Assembly (NCBI GenBank): GCA_002633005.1
Contig: NMRA01000044.1
Location: forward strand, 851,568-911,567
Direction: 5' to 3'
DNA from: Phoronis australis
Taxonomy: Eukaryota > Phoronida > Phoronidae
Length of the DNA: 60,000 nt
In this document: one piece after another, positions 1-10,373 of the stretch
Layout of the letters: every line of letters begins with the position of its first letter
Numbering within the stretch: position 1 is the stretch's first letter
The notes under the pieces: model-generated
Database searches by the model: none
What the model saw: only the letters and a program-made list of their open reading frames with translations
What the model was told of the DNA's origin: nothing
Position numbers and translations under genes: made by a program

Positions 1-140
1 AACACACCTTGCATGCGTTCCGTAGATGAGGGAGTCTTCTAGAAATGTTAGCTCACGTAAGACTTCGTGAGATGTCGCCATGTATTGTAAGCGAATCTGG
101 TGATCACACTCCGCGAGATTCTTGAGTCTACAGAATTAAA
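1..140. mobile_element. MITE-like element, degraded member of the GTTCAGTA family
   Basis: The left edge (about 14-30) reads like the terminal inverted repeat of the better preserved copy at 17,620-17,761, and a mirrored form with GTCTAC lies near 127-140. The interior shares the phrase AAGACTTCGTGAGAT and a following ATGTATT block with the copies at 4,069 and 17,620. No coding capacity is visible. The assignment rests on the shared interior plus the mirrored ends; the copy is diverged and its limits are approximate. Confidence 0.4.
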
Positions 141-1962
141 TTTTGCACGTACAATTTAAAGCAGGCGTTGACTTTTAGATGATAAAGTTGAATTAACAAC
201 TTCGGCAAAGCTTTGAATCAAGAAGTTTTTAAAACGTGTGTGTACATTTTGTGAGTTCTCCAGCCGGTGACGTATTAATGAAAGCTAGGTTGCCGCTACT
301 ACTGTCGAGATAACGGGTAAACATATTACTTAACGGCAAAACTAGGCCCCGGAGTCTAATCTCCGAATTCGAACTCAAAATTGTTTTTGATATTTTTTGA
401 TCTACTGTAGTTCTAACTTCTTGCTAAAGGCAGTTACTAACCAGCCATCACAAAAATGAACTTTTGATTTAGACTTCTTGTTCCTTAGTCACACTGGAGG
501 GGATAACACAGCAGTGGCAGATCTACGATTTCAGTAAGGGGGTTTAGGATTCGCGCGAAGCCGACGCGCCGAGCGGACGAAAGGTCGAGAAGGGGTTTCC
601 CTCCTACCGTGCAAGATTTTCTTTTGGGTGGGGGGTTTAGTAGCTGATTTCGTTTTCCTGGCGACATCTTTTTTTGAATTTTTTTATCCTGTCCCGAGGG
701 GGGACTGGACCCCCTGAACCCCTCCCTCCCTCCCGAGTTTGAACTCCAGTTGGTAGCTAGACTCTAGGCGCCATCAAGTGCGAACTTGGGCAAGAAGCTC
801 GTCTGCATGGGGCACCCAGGCATATACACTTACCCGTGCCGGAAGCATATCTGTGTGCCGTTCGCAAAAATGCGGATTCGTACGGAAATTTGGCACGTAG
901 TACGCAAGCACCGGGTAAAAATACGAAAATTTGAAGCAGGTTATTTACTGAGTTCTTAATCTTTTAGTGACAAGCTAACAATAGAAATGGAAGAATTTTT
1001 AATTAGACATTAAAAAACATACATTCATGTTATTTTAACTAAAAAACGTGAGCTCCTAATTCGGCAACTTTCTCCGATTCATACTTATCCATGCAGGTAG
1101 CAAGGCTTCTTCTATCGATTTTTATCATCACCAGCCTCAACTATAAACAATGACATCTGTGAATGGCTGATTGTTGACTTCATTTAATTCCGGCTATCTC
1201 CGGCTAAATACGTACTGTTGTCAAATGACAAAGCGTGCGGAGAGGCTGCATCATGGACATCTGTGATGTCTATGGGCTGCATATTCCGAGCTGTGAAGAA
1301 AATAGCTTCTAAAACAAGGGAGCATTTTTTGCCACGTTATTACGAAGAATGTCAATGTCCTGTGGAATGTTCCGTTGAATTTATGTTGCTAGTTGTGTAG
1401 AGCGCTATTTTCTTGCGCATATGCGGACTGCACTGACTTTGCCATGCACATGCGGCACTCCGAGCCGTCGGCTAAAGTCGAGGCTTTTTGACAGGCAGTA
1501 CGGTGTTACGTATTTATAGACGCTTGCAATGAATAATTATTCCAAACTTTTGTAAATGGTTAAGAACATCAGTGTCGTCTGGTGCAAAACATTATGCAGA
1601 TTCGTGAGCACTTTTTGCAGATATGTTTTTAGTTTAAGAAACGTCCATAACTTTTCAATCAAGAAACTGTTTGCTGCGTATCCAGCTTATCATTATCACG
1701 ATTCACTGTAAATTACACGGCGTGTATTAACAAAATTATTTAGCTTCAGTAAAGAACCCTTCTATTGATTAACTGGATCACTACAGCAAACACGGTCCAC
1801 CAACTAAACACCTTATATGATTCTGAAAATTGAAATCAACTCAGTATGTGAATTTTAAAATCTGTTTCAAAGGTAAGTTACTAGGAAAAGTACAAGCTGA
1901 ACAGTTTCAATATGCTAACGTGCTGAAAAGTTCGAATTTTCGATGTTTCATAGTCTATACGC
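141..1962. other. Intergenic DNA, no gene seen
   Basis: AT-rich sequence with short open frames only and no exon-like stretch with convincing splice sites. A possible hAT-type fragment begins at 512 (CAGTGGCAGATCTACG) and is followed by a G-rich then C-rich stretch to about 740, which is how the other members of that repeat look. Nothing else could be assigned. Confidence 0.5.
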
Positions 1963-2034
1963 GAAAATCTACAAATTTACTGAAAATCTGCAAACTTACT
2001 GAAAATCTGCATATTTATTGAAATTCTGCAAATC
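1963..2034. repeat. 19-bp tandem repeat, about 3.8 copies
   Basis: Four consecutive diverged copies of a 19-base unit beginning GAAAATCTGCAAA start at 1963, 1982, 2001 and 2020; the last is partial. Copies differ by one to four substitutions. A minisatellite-like array in intergenic DNA with no associated gene. Confidence 0.85.
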
Positions 2035-2246
2035 TGGCGTCCAAAGTACTCAAATGCAGTTTTGGTGCTACGCAGGTCTGCGGTAATCACCGATAGTTCT
2101 GACAAACGCAATATTAGGCCACACTTTACCATAGTTACTGTTGCGAAGTACAACAAGCGCAAAGGTAATATGTTGGAAGTCTTTTGCAAGCTTTTGCAGT
2201 GAATTATTCTGTACGGTGTGTTTCCATATTATCAAAATAAGCCCTG

Positions 2247-2294
2247 GTGAAGCGCACAACTGTTACGTGAAGCGCACAACTGTTACGTGAAGCG
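2247..2294. repeat. 20-bp perfect tandem duplication
   Basis: The unit GTGAAGCGCACAACTGTTAC occurs twice head to tail (2247-2266 and 2267-2286), followed by a partial third start (GTGAAGCG). The two full copies are identical, so the duplication is recent or an assembly artefact. Confidence 0.9.
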
Positions 2295-4068
2295 GTATAT
2301 CCCCTGTACCAAGCCTTTGAGCTCGTTCCTAGATTGCGCCACACCACTGACACGCCAGTCTCATCAATTCACGCGGTTGTCTGAACGATGCAAGCAGACA
2401 CCAGGTACAGCTATTGGTCGCATTGTGTACTGCTATGTTCAGCGACAAGACTATGTTTTCGCATTACATATCATTAATAAAAAATGCAGACTGTTTGTGT
2501 AACGTTACGAACGCGAATTTATCTCCCTTTGTTAATATATATCCATAGTCAATAATTGACTTGTTTTTCCAGGTCCATATTCATCTAAACATGAAGCCAA
2601 GTCAACGTCATGCTTTTAACAGTGACAGGAACTTTTCCTCTTTCGTTCCCTGTGTTTCGTTGATATCTGTATTGCAAGTGCCTTTAAAATCGTGAAACCA
2701 ACCGTTTTCCTATGTTACGTTTACTAAATGCAGATCACTGGATATCTTGGAAACATATTTTCTGCGTGTTCTCAAAGCGTGTATTTACTATCCATGGCGC
2801 AATAGACAGTGATGATAACGAATTAGCAAAGGAATCTTGCAGTATTTACCCGAAGTGCACCCTTGATGGTGATTCTCAGAGGAGAAGACGAATCTTTTTG
2901 ATTTTCTACCTTCATCGGAAAAAAAAACAAACACGACCAAATTTGGTACAAATTCAGGACTGCCTCGGTTCCAGATTGGAGACAACATTCCAAAAGTCCT
3001 TGTCCTCTAGATTTCAGAAATGTAGGCTAAAATATGTCCTTATCAACTACCAGATTTCCCGCCAGTTATCCATTTGTGTGAAGAGTTCCTTATTTACAGC
3101 AAGTATGCACTGACAATAGTTGGACTTTCTAATCCGGGTAGGGCAGAGTGGTAGGTTAAATAGGTGGTCTTTTTTACACAAAACAACTTCAAATAGTTAC
3201 GGAATACCATGTGCGGCAAAAACTAACATTTACTCTGTGTAGTGTCTTTTAAACGCTTTTCTTTGTATTTTTAGTGGGGAGCTAATTAACGTGCCTTTTT
3301 AGACTTTATGCAACTAAGTCCTAAGTCCCGGCTTTCTGACAAAACGCAATAATGAGATACCGGTGATTTCCGATAAAGCGGAAATGAGGGAAGAAAAAAC
3401 GCCGTCTCTTCGCGTGATTCCGATTCACTTTCACTGGCGATCATTAACTAAGTGTGGCGAAGTGATCTCATGAGATCTCGACAAACTTGCAAAACACTTC
3501 GTTGAACGCGCTTTGTGCGAAACAGAGACCACTGGCTACAGAAATGCATCTTAATCGTTATTAACAAGACAAAACATTCTTAGTTGCCGAGAAGTGTATC
3601 GCTTGTCAATGAGAAACTTCGTTCCCAGGAGGCTTTGTTGTTATCGAGTACTTGGCGAGTTTTTGTAAAAGGCTCTACCCGCAACAAAGAGCTCAGTACC
3701 AGTTATGCGACGAAGATAGAGCAGTTTGGACTCTCAACCTTTGTTGGGAAAGTCATTAGAATTGATTCTTCTTGAAGTTTCAGCGTGTAAGTGGGGTTAA
3801 TCATCCGTGAGATGCCGGGGATCAAACGGACGCACTTGACAAATGTTGTTCTTCCGAGGGAGCTAATTAATTACATGCAGAGAAGAGGTGCTCCCACCGG
3901 ACGCAAAATTTTCTCGAGGTCAAAAGACATGCTAAAAATTTCCATACAAGTTACACCCATTTCTTTTAAACAACGTCAGAGATAAGAGGGTGTTGATCTG
4001 CCTGCGCAACATTTAAAAAAATATTTCCTCGCTTGTCACTTCCCAAAACCCAGACTGGAAGCCAGCCA
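2295..4068. other. Intergenic DNA, no gene seen
   Basis: Contains an open frame of 133 codons (plus, 2712-3113) without start context, splice signals or recognisable domain, overlapped by other open frames. I see no gene, RNA or clear mobile element here. Confidence 0.45.
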
Positions 4069-4193
4069 GTTCAGTAACGCTAGGACCTCGCTAAAGAGCA
4101 AGACTTCGCAAGATTATGCGAGATATTGCCGTGTATTTTAAATGAGAACTTGTGACTTTGTCTAGATTTTAGCTAGGTCCCAGGTTACGTAGC
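4069..4193 (+). mobile_element. MITE-like element, GTTCAGTA family (right end eroded)
   Basis: Begins GTTCAGTAACGCTAGGACCT, identical to the first 20 bases of the element at 17,621, and continues through AGCAAGACTTCGC, AGATATTGCCGTG and TTAGCTAGGTCC in the same order and spacing. The copy at 17,621 ends in an inverted version of its start; here the last bases (the TACTGAACG end) are missing. About 125 bp and non-coding, consistent with a non-autonomous DNA transposon moved by a transposase encoded elsewhere. Confidence 0.7.
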
Positions 4194-5085
4194 CATATTC
4201 ACTTCAATATCAGATGAACCATTGTCTATGGCAAGAGAAATTTTGAAATAAGTTTCTCAAGTTTATGACGATCAGTCAAATTTTCTTTAGAAAGGAGTTG
4301 GATCTTAAAAAGGATATTCAGTAAAACCTTTTTGGTCATTTCAACCAATTCTTGTCCCTGTTTATGGACCAATTGCATTTCACTAGCCACACCAGTGTGG
4401 CATCAACGGACGAGCCATACATAAATGCAAAAATAATTGCCACTACAAAATTTTGAATCAAAATTTTTCTAAAAGTTGTTTACACGTCTCGATGGTTCGT
4501 GAAAGTTTAATGAGATATGGGAAATAAATGACACTGCACGTATACATGTATACCCACTTCTTAAATATTGATTTCTACTCTGCTATAATTTTCCAATCCC
4601 TTAATTTTGAGTGATTTTTCTCGATGATCTCTGAACACCTGACCATTCTTGTTTTCACCTCGTGGTCTTGCGGAAAACATTGAGTTATTACGTCATATTA
4701 CGTAATTCATACGATGATCGCCTGGTATTCAGTAAGTATGTTAGGTATCGGAAGCCTGCATTACTTGAAAAAAAATGAAGACGGGTAGCTAATTACTCAT
4801 AAAAGCCGATTATATGGTAAAGCAAAATTTCAAGAAATGGCACGAACGCGTATAAGTGCCTTGTAAAACATAACCGTGATCTCAGTGAGAAGGACTCGAC
4901 TTGTCGGATTATCTGTGTATGCCTATTTGTTGCTTGTTCGTAACCGAAGGGACATCTGTCCGAACCGTAAATGAGGGCACATTTATATGTGTCTAGCGTC
5001 TCACCTGAGTAATAAAATCAGTTTTCAACAAAAACCATACTCACTCTGTCACAGAATGGATATTATGGTTCTTGGTGTGTGGTCT
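4194..5085. other. Intergenic DNA, no gene seen
   Basis: AT-rich, with no exon-like open frame, no RNA gene and no clear repeat ends. Confidence 0.45.
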
Positions 5086-5292
5086 CAGTGGCGGATCTAG
5101 GATACCATAAGGGGGGCCAACATGTTGCCTCGAGGAATTGGGCAAAGCGCGAGTGTATGTGCACAGGCGCCTGAAAGTTGCGGGGGCCGGGGATGTGGAC
5201 CTCCTGTTCAGAAAATCGGTCGGTGGACTAAAAAAAACGGGAACGTGGTTCCTCCACCGTCTGGAGTCTGAGCCCCCTCTCATCCGCTACCG
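5086..5292 (+). mobile_element. hAT-like MITE, CAGTGGCGGAT terminal repeats
   Basis: Starts CAGTGGCGGATCTAGGA and ends CTCTCATCCGCTACCG, the imperfect reverse complement of its start. The same start recurs at 9085, 22,956 and 23,611. CAGTG-type ends are characteristic of hAT elements; an 8-bp target duplication could not be shown cleanly. The minus-strand open frame of 80 codons lies inside the element and is a by-product of its GC-rich interior. Confidence 0.65.
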
Positions 5293-5366
5293 GTCCTAGT
5301 TACTTAACTCAATATTTCCTCACGTTTCACGCTGTTGCTGTTTCATTTTGCTTGCGGCAGCCAAGG

Positions 5367-5405
5367 AGGGCCCCCTGNCCCCCCCCCCCCTAAATCCACC
5401 TATGA
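5367..5405 (-). mobile_element. Fragment of hAT-like MITE end, with an N in a C-run
   Basis: The stretch CTAAATCCACCTATG resembles the right end expected for the CAGTGGCGGATTTAG family, preceded by a long C-run that carries one unresolved base at 5378. Only one end is visible, so it is a solo end or truncated copy. Confidence 0.4.
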
Positions 5406-8400
5406 GTCTTTCCCTATGCATAGTTGTGTAGGCCTAAACCGTATGTCACGCATCCCCGTTAAAGCTGAATTGTAAGGAGTTATCAGAATTTGCTTCAAAC
5501 TTTGAGGAATGGTATTACGGTTACAGAGCATTAGTTCGTTTTAGAGAGCTGAATGGGAATGTCGTTATTAATATATGTTAATAGGCCAAAACCTGGTTTA
5601 GTATCATTTTAAGGATATTCAGCTCATGTTGACTACCTGAGTTTGCAGACCAGCCCGGGGCTCATATTTGCGGGAAAATGCCAGGTTAGGGACCAAAAGT
5701 CACATCTGAATATACACTCGGGTATAGATTTGGACATACGCTCGGGTCTTGAGCAAACTGAAATCAATATAGTCAATGCACCTCATTGTAACTGCTTGAC
5801 AGGTAGTAGTTTCAGTTGTTCAAAAGTTGCTTAAGTTTCGATTTTAGTGTCCATTTTCTATGAAACTGGCGAAAGTTTTAGGATTTAAAAATGCATATTT
5901 CCCCAAAATGTACACCGTAACTGGTCCTATCTGGGAAATTGTTCTTATACGCTAACTGGTTTAGCCTGTTTGCAGAAAACTGCGTGATAATCAGTACTCT
6001 CTAAATGTTTCAAACAAATGACCCAAAATTCCTCGTCATGGGTTGTCCCGCCATAATAGTTATTACCAGTCTAATAAAACAGAGGTAACCATCATGACGT
6101 CATGTCGTAGCAATGAGATTTATTAACAAAGGTTTGGTCAAGGCGCAAACGCTTAAAAGGATACCAAACGGATATTAACACGTTAGCTCTTTGAAACAAA
6201 ACGCTGTCTAGTAGATCTTCCCCGATTCCCGATCCAGTTCAACAACTCTAAATTGGCAAGCATGGCTAGTGCTTCGGGCGACTGGAGTTGATGGACGTAC
6301 TGAGGGTAGGTTGCGCGCGTCTTGAACCATTATAATTTTAAAGCTACTGGAACGTTTGTTTAAAGTGCCATGAGATTTAAGAAAATTTTGAATTGTTTTA
6401 GTTGTTTTGTGTGTGTTCTTCATGGTTCATAATCACCAGTTCTTGTCAATTAAAACTATAATATTGGTTTGTACCCAAGTACGTCGATTTTAATTCCATT
6501 CATTATCGTATGCAAGTTGGTCAGTTACGCGCAGTTTGCACTACATGAAGCGCCAAATCTTGTTCACGAAACAAAACCAAATATCAGTGATATCAAATGT
6601 GTGAACAGCGTTGAAATTTCCAGTAGGTCGTATATGTGGTTGCCAACATTCGTGAACGAGAAAATGGAAGGCTTGGATTGAAAAAGCAGGACATTTAGGT
6701 CTGTGCCAAAACGGGTGAAATACCGCCGCCACCCCCAGATAGCGTTTTCTTTTTCTTTTCTTTGTTCGAGAGGGGAATTACATGTGTCTTAATACCCCAT
6801 AATGCCCCAATTGCATTTCCTGTGTCGCCCGGTATGGAGTCAAATTTGCTGTTTGTGAAAAAGCCGGACATTTTGAATGTGTTGCGGGCCAGCGGGGAAA
6901 GCCTTCAACAAACGGAAAAGTACCGTCAAAAGCGTAACCGTTGGCAAGTACACTTTTACAAATGCGTCTATTTGTCCCCAAAATACAACTCTACATTTCG
7001 ATTGTTAAGACACTCAAGATTTTGAAGATGTGATAAAGAACAGGGGACAACTATTAATTTCATGGATTTTTAGTACATTTATGTGTAATTATGTGTTTTA
7101 ATGACATCAAGCGACGGAATTATAGTTCAGTATATACCTCGGTGTGGCCTCAACTTGGTGCGTGGAGGTTTCATGAATATTCATGAATCCCGACAATTGA
7201 ATGTCATAATACAGAGCATCGTGTGGTTTTTGATAATTGTAATGATACATACACGCGTTCGATGAGACAATTGCGTGGAATGAGAGCATAAAGATATGTA
7301 CCCTTTCCACGCTTTTTTCAGGACAAACACTACAAAGGGAGTTTGAGCGCAAACCAGTCATTTAACAAAATGATGTTCTTTCAACTTTAGAATAATCAGA
7401 ATAAAATACGGAATTTTCAAAATCACGTTTCTATTTCTAGTGGAGCATCAACAAAATGTCCGCCACAGTTAAACGACATCGAACTTTACTTTTTATGAAC
7501 AACCAATAAAAACGCAAATTCGCGAAGGACTGTAATTTACGAAGTGTTCCCGTTGCGTCTCTCGACTGATGAAACGCATTCCTTGTTCCTGGTAAAATAA
7601 AGAAAAAGCTGTCTTTATACATGAAAATTTAACACGACTTAGGTCAACAATTCCATTTATTACGAAACATACAACCCGATGGATCAGGGTGGAAACTGGA
7701 ATCAACGTTATATTATTGGGTTGAAGCAACCGATCGATGAATAAATATAGGTAGGAATAGGTGAATACCCGATGTGTATACATGTATTTACTGCATCATA
7801 ATTAAGTCGTGGTTGATACCATTCGTATTTTACAAATAAACAGGATAGTTGCACCGGCGAATGCCTTTCAACTTATTCTATTTGGTGAGCACGGCTCCAT
7901 CGTTGTTTTTTCATATATTTCATTGGTTGTTGGCACCATAGTTTTGCACATCCGTTGCAACTATTGTTTTGTGCCAACAGGTCAATGTCCTGATTGAAAT
8001 ACGTCCATTTGCAATGCGTCAAGATACTCTTTTAGTACGGTAGAAACCAATGTCCATTACTAAATGACTTTAAGCGTAATTCCTGGTGATAAATTAACGA
8101 GTCGATTCTATTAACCTGCTGGATATAGGTTGGTGGCTGTGTGTGTAGATATTGTACTTACTTCATGAATTTTTACCCCTAAACAGTTAAGTATGTTATC
8201 AGCATGTGTAACTTTGACCGACCGCCAGGAGCGCTGATTAGTCCGGCATGCTGTAATTGGATTTCCGAGGGTTTGGATTTCTTCTGCCAATGATTGTTTT
8301 TTTATCTAATGAATGTGGTTTTCAAATAAAACAACTAATTGTTTTGGATCTCCAACAAGCTTTCAGAATATGTAGACGAGGCCCTGTCATGATCAAATTT

Positions 8401-8884
8401 CTGGTGAAATCGGTACATGTCGATGTAAAATAAAACTTGAAGTAGAATTTTTGCCCACTCACTCGCACACTAGCGATCAGACTCGGTATGCAAATTTTAG
8501 ACTAATCGCTGACCATTACACAAGACATTGGACTTCACAGTCACGACGACTCGTTTGGACGCGACCGCGATGAATCAGTTTGACGGCTACAAGTTACTCA
8601 CAGTGCTAGCGCCGAAAGTAGGCCTACCGGTTTCACGTCCCAATAATGTTTAATCGTTACAAAAATGTGTTTTGATTACACAATAATAAATTGGAGTTGA
8701 CTCGACGTCTGACACGACCTTGAAAAGTCAATTGTATCGTGTTTACACCCTATTAGAATTGACCAATAGGGAAGCAGTTTTCATGCAATGTAACTTTACA
8801 AGAAAGATAAACAAATAATTGCAGGGTGTTTTGCACGTTACCAGACGCGATCAGGTGGGTCCATCGCACCTTAGATACTCTATA
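5406..8884. other. Intergenic DNA, no gene seen
   Basis: Several overlapping 60-96-codon frames occur on both strands without consistent splice signals or any recognised domain. Two similar lines (GAAAAAGC-GGACATTT near 6682 and 6858) hint at an old local duplication. No gene or RNA can be supported. Confidence 0.45.
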
Positions 8885-9062
8885 GTCTGTGCCTGCATTG
8901 GAACCACTTTATGCTTTATTAATACATAGTTAAATCCGAGCTGAGGAAGTCTAGAGTCCGGCCTCAAGGTTCTACTGCGCTCTTGTGGGAGTCGAACCCA
9001 CGAACTTCTGAGTAAGGGAAGCGGACACTTACCCGACTAGACCACACCACCTGCTCCTCTCA
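8885..9062 (-). repeat. tRNA-derived SINE, full copy with shared 3' body
   Basis: On the minus strand the head reads as a tRNA: an A-box-like TGGTCTAGTCGG and a B-box-like GGTTCGACTCC at about tRNA spacing (roughly 8978-9055). The downstream body (toward lower coordinates) contains a CTCAGC motif, a TATTAATAAAGCATAAA-like stretch and a TGGTTCCA motif. That body recurs at 29,640-29,770 and, in part, at 30,590-30,670 in the same orientation, which argues for a SINE rather than a functional tRNA gene. A pol III internal promoter is inferred from the boxes. Confidence 0.65.
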
Positions 9063-9084
9063 GTGACCAGAAAGATAACATTAC

Positions 9085-9130
9085 CAGTGGCGGATTTAGG
9101 GGGGGCAAGGGGGCCATGGCNCTGAGTACT
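9085..9130 (+). mobile_element. Left end of hAT-like MITE, truncated
   Basis: CAGTGGCGGATTTAGG followed by a G-rich stretch and GGGGGCCATGGC, which matches the first part of the copy at 22,956. An unresolved base sits at 9121 exactly where the C-run would begin, and the right end is not visible, so part of the element may have been lost in assembly. Confidence 0.55.
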
Positions 9131-9177
9131 ACGTGTTTCTGGAAGGAAAAACTCGCTATACTAAATCGTTTTCATGT

Positions 9178-9202
9178 GACTCATGTGACTGACTGACTGA
9201 CT
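9178..9202. repeat. (TGAC)n microsatellite
   Basis: Short run of TGAC units (TGACTGACTGACTGACTG) with an adjoining partially repeated CATGTGACT. Simple repeat with no further meaning visible. Confidence 0.85.
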
Positions 9203-10127
9203 GTGGAACCTGAATGATGGTTGGTTCATCTACAACTACTAATACGTATTTCCAAACTCGTAGACGGTGTCATCAACGTCTACGACTGGCTCGTCACAAG
9301 GTGACAGGCGCGTTCACACGGAGACCTGACGCTAAAGGCGTTCCGCAATGAGAACACTACACGTATAATGCTCACAACCACTGGCCGGCTTATTAGTATA
9401 TGATCACCAATATCATTTTCAGACAGACACTCAGGCCTATACCAGAATTCACTTGGCGAACAAAAATGACTGACAAGCGCGCATACACGCACTCACACGC
9501 ACGTTGGGCAACTGTTTTGATTGTCTGATGTCACAGGATAAGCCGTGTTTTATAGGTCGGCAACTATGTGCTGTTTATCAAAACTAAAATTTATTTGTCG
9601 CGCTTGTTTTGAAACCGTTTTTTGGTAAATTTAGCTTATTTTTCTGACACTGTAGTCAATTTATAAACTACTGAAAACCGAAGTGTGATTCAGTGAGCCG
9701 ATCCGACTAATCTATATTCTGCCCCCTTTTTTAATTCTGATAGTTGTGTTAGTGGCCGATATGTCTGCTGATTTTAAGTCCCAATACTTGTACATAACAG
9801 TTTGTCATTTGACTTGAGCAATAACGCCAATAAAGACAATCTAATACAACAGCGATTCAGCCGATCAGACACGCCGTATTTGCAGGAGGGCTTACTCGTA
9901 GCGTCGCGCTTACGAATTGAATAATTGTTATCTTTTTATTAAAATCGACAATATATTTCTGAGTAACTACAATATGACAAATTGAACAAAAACTCTTCAA
10001 AAGGGTCAAATTCCCTTTTACAGCGGACAACGGACAGAATTCAATACACTATCTCAAACTGAAAATAGCAAGAGGTCAACGACTGGAAACGGACGTTGAG
10101 ATCTGGGGGTGAAGACTCGACAAACGT
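9203..10127. other. Intergenic DNA, no gene seen
   Basis: No exon-like frame, RNA gene or repeat end was recognised. Short frames on the minus strand (9280-9492) have no supporting signals. Confidence 0.4.
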
Positions 10128-10373
10128 TCAGTGCCAAAATTTTGACAACTTTCGTATGGCGCCACCGTGTACCTGGAACGTATAACTAAATCGTTGATGT
10201 ACACGAACAAAATCAATAACAAAGTCCATCGTCACGGAAACCTGCGAACACCTTGAATCGAGCGGCCGTGCCCTCTGGAGCAACGAGAACATTTTGTTAA
10301 CCAAGTTTTTGCAATCATTAATGAACGGAGTCAACGCGAATTGTGTAGATTTATCTTCAGGTAAATGTGACAT
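10128..10373 (-). CDS. Candidate coding exon of unknown function
   Basis: An 81-codon minus-strand frame opens with ATG at 10,373 and has mixed, protein-like composition and non-AT third positions, unlike neighbouring intergenic DNA. A plausible donor, TTCCAG followed by GTACAC, lies near 10,170, so coding sequence could stop there after about 67 codons. No domain or family is recognised, no partner exon was found nearby, and the frame could be chance or a transposon remnant. Confidence 0.2.
   Translation of the reverse strand: MSHLPEDKSTQFALTPFINDCKNLVNKMFSLLQRARPLDSRCSQVSVTMDFVIDFVRVHQRFSYTFQVHGGAIRKLSKFWH

Noticed and set aside
5041-5283. 80-codon minus-strand open frame
   Set aside because: Lies almost wholly within a hAT-like MITE with GC-rich interior; repeats of this kind give frames by chance.
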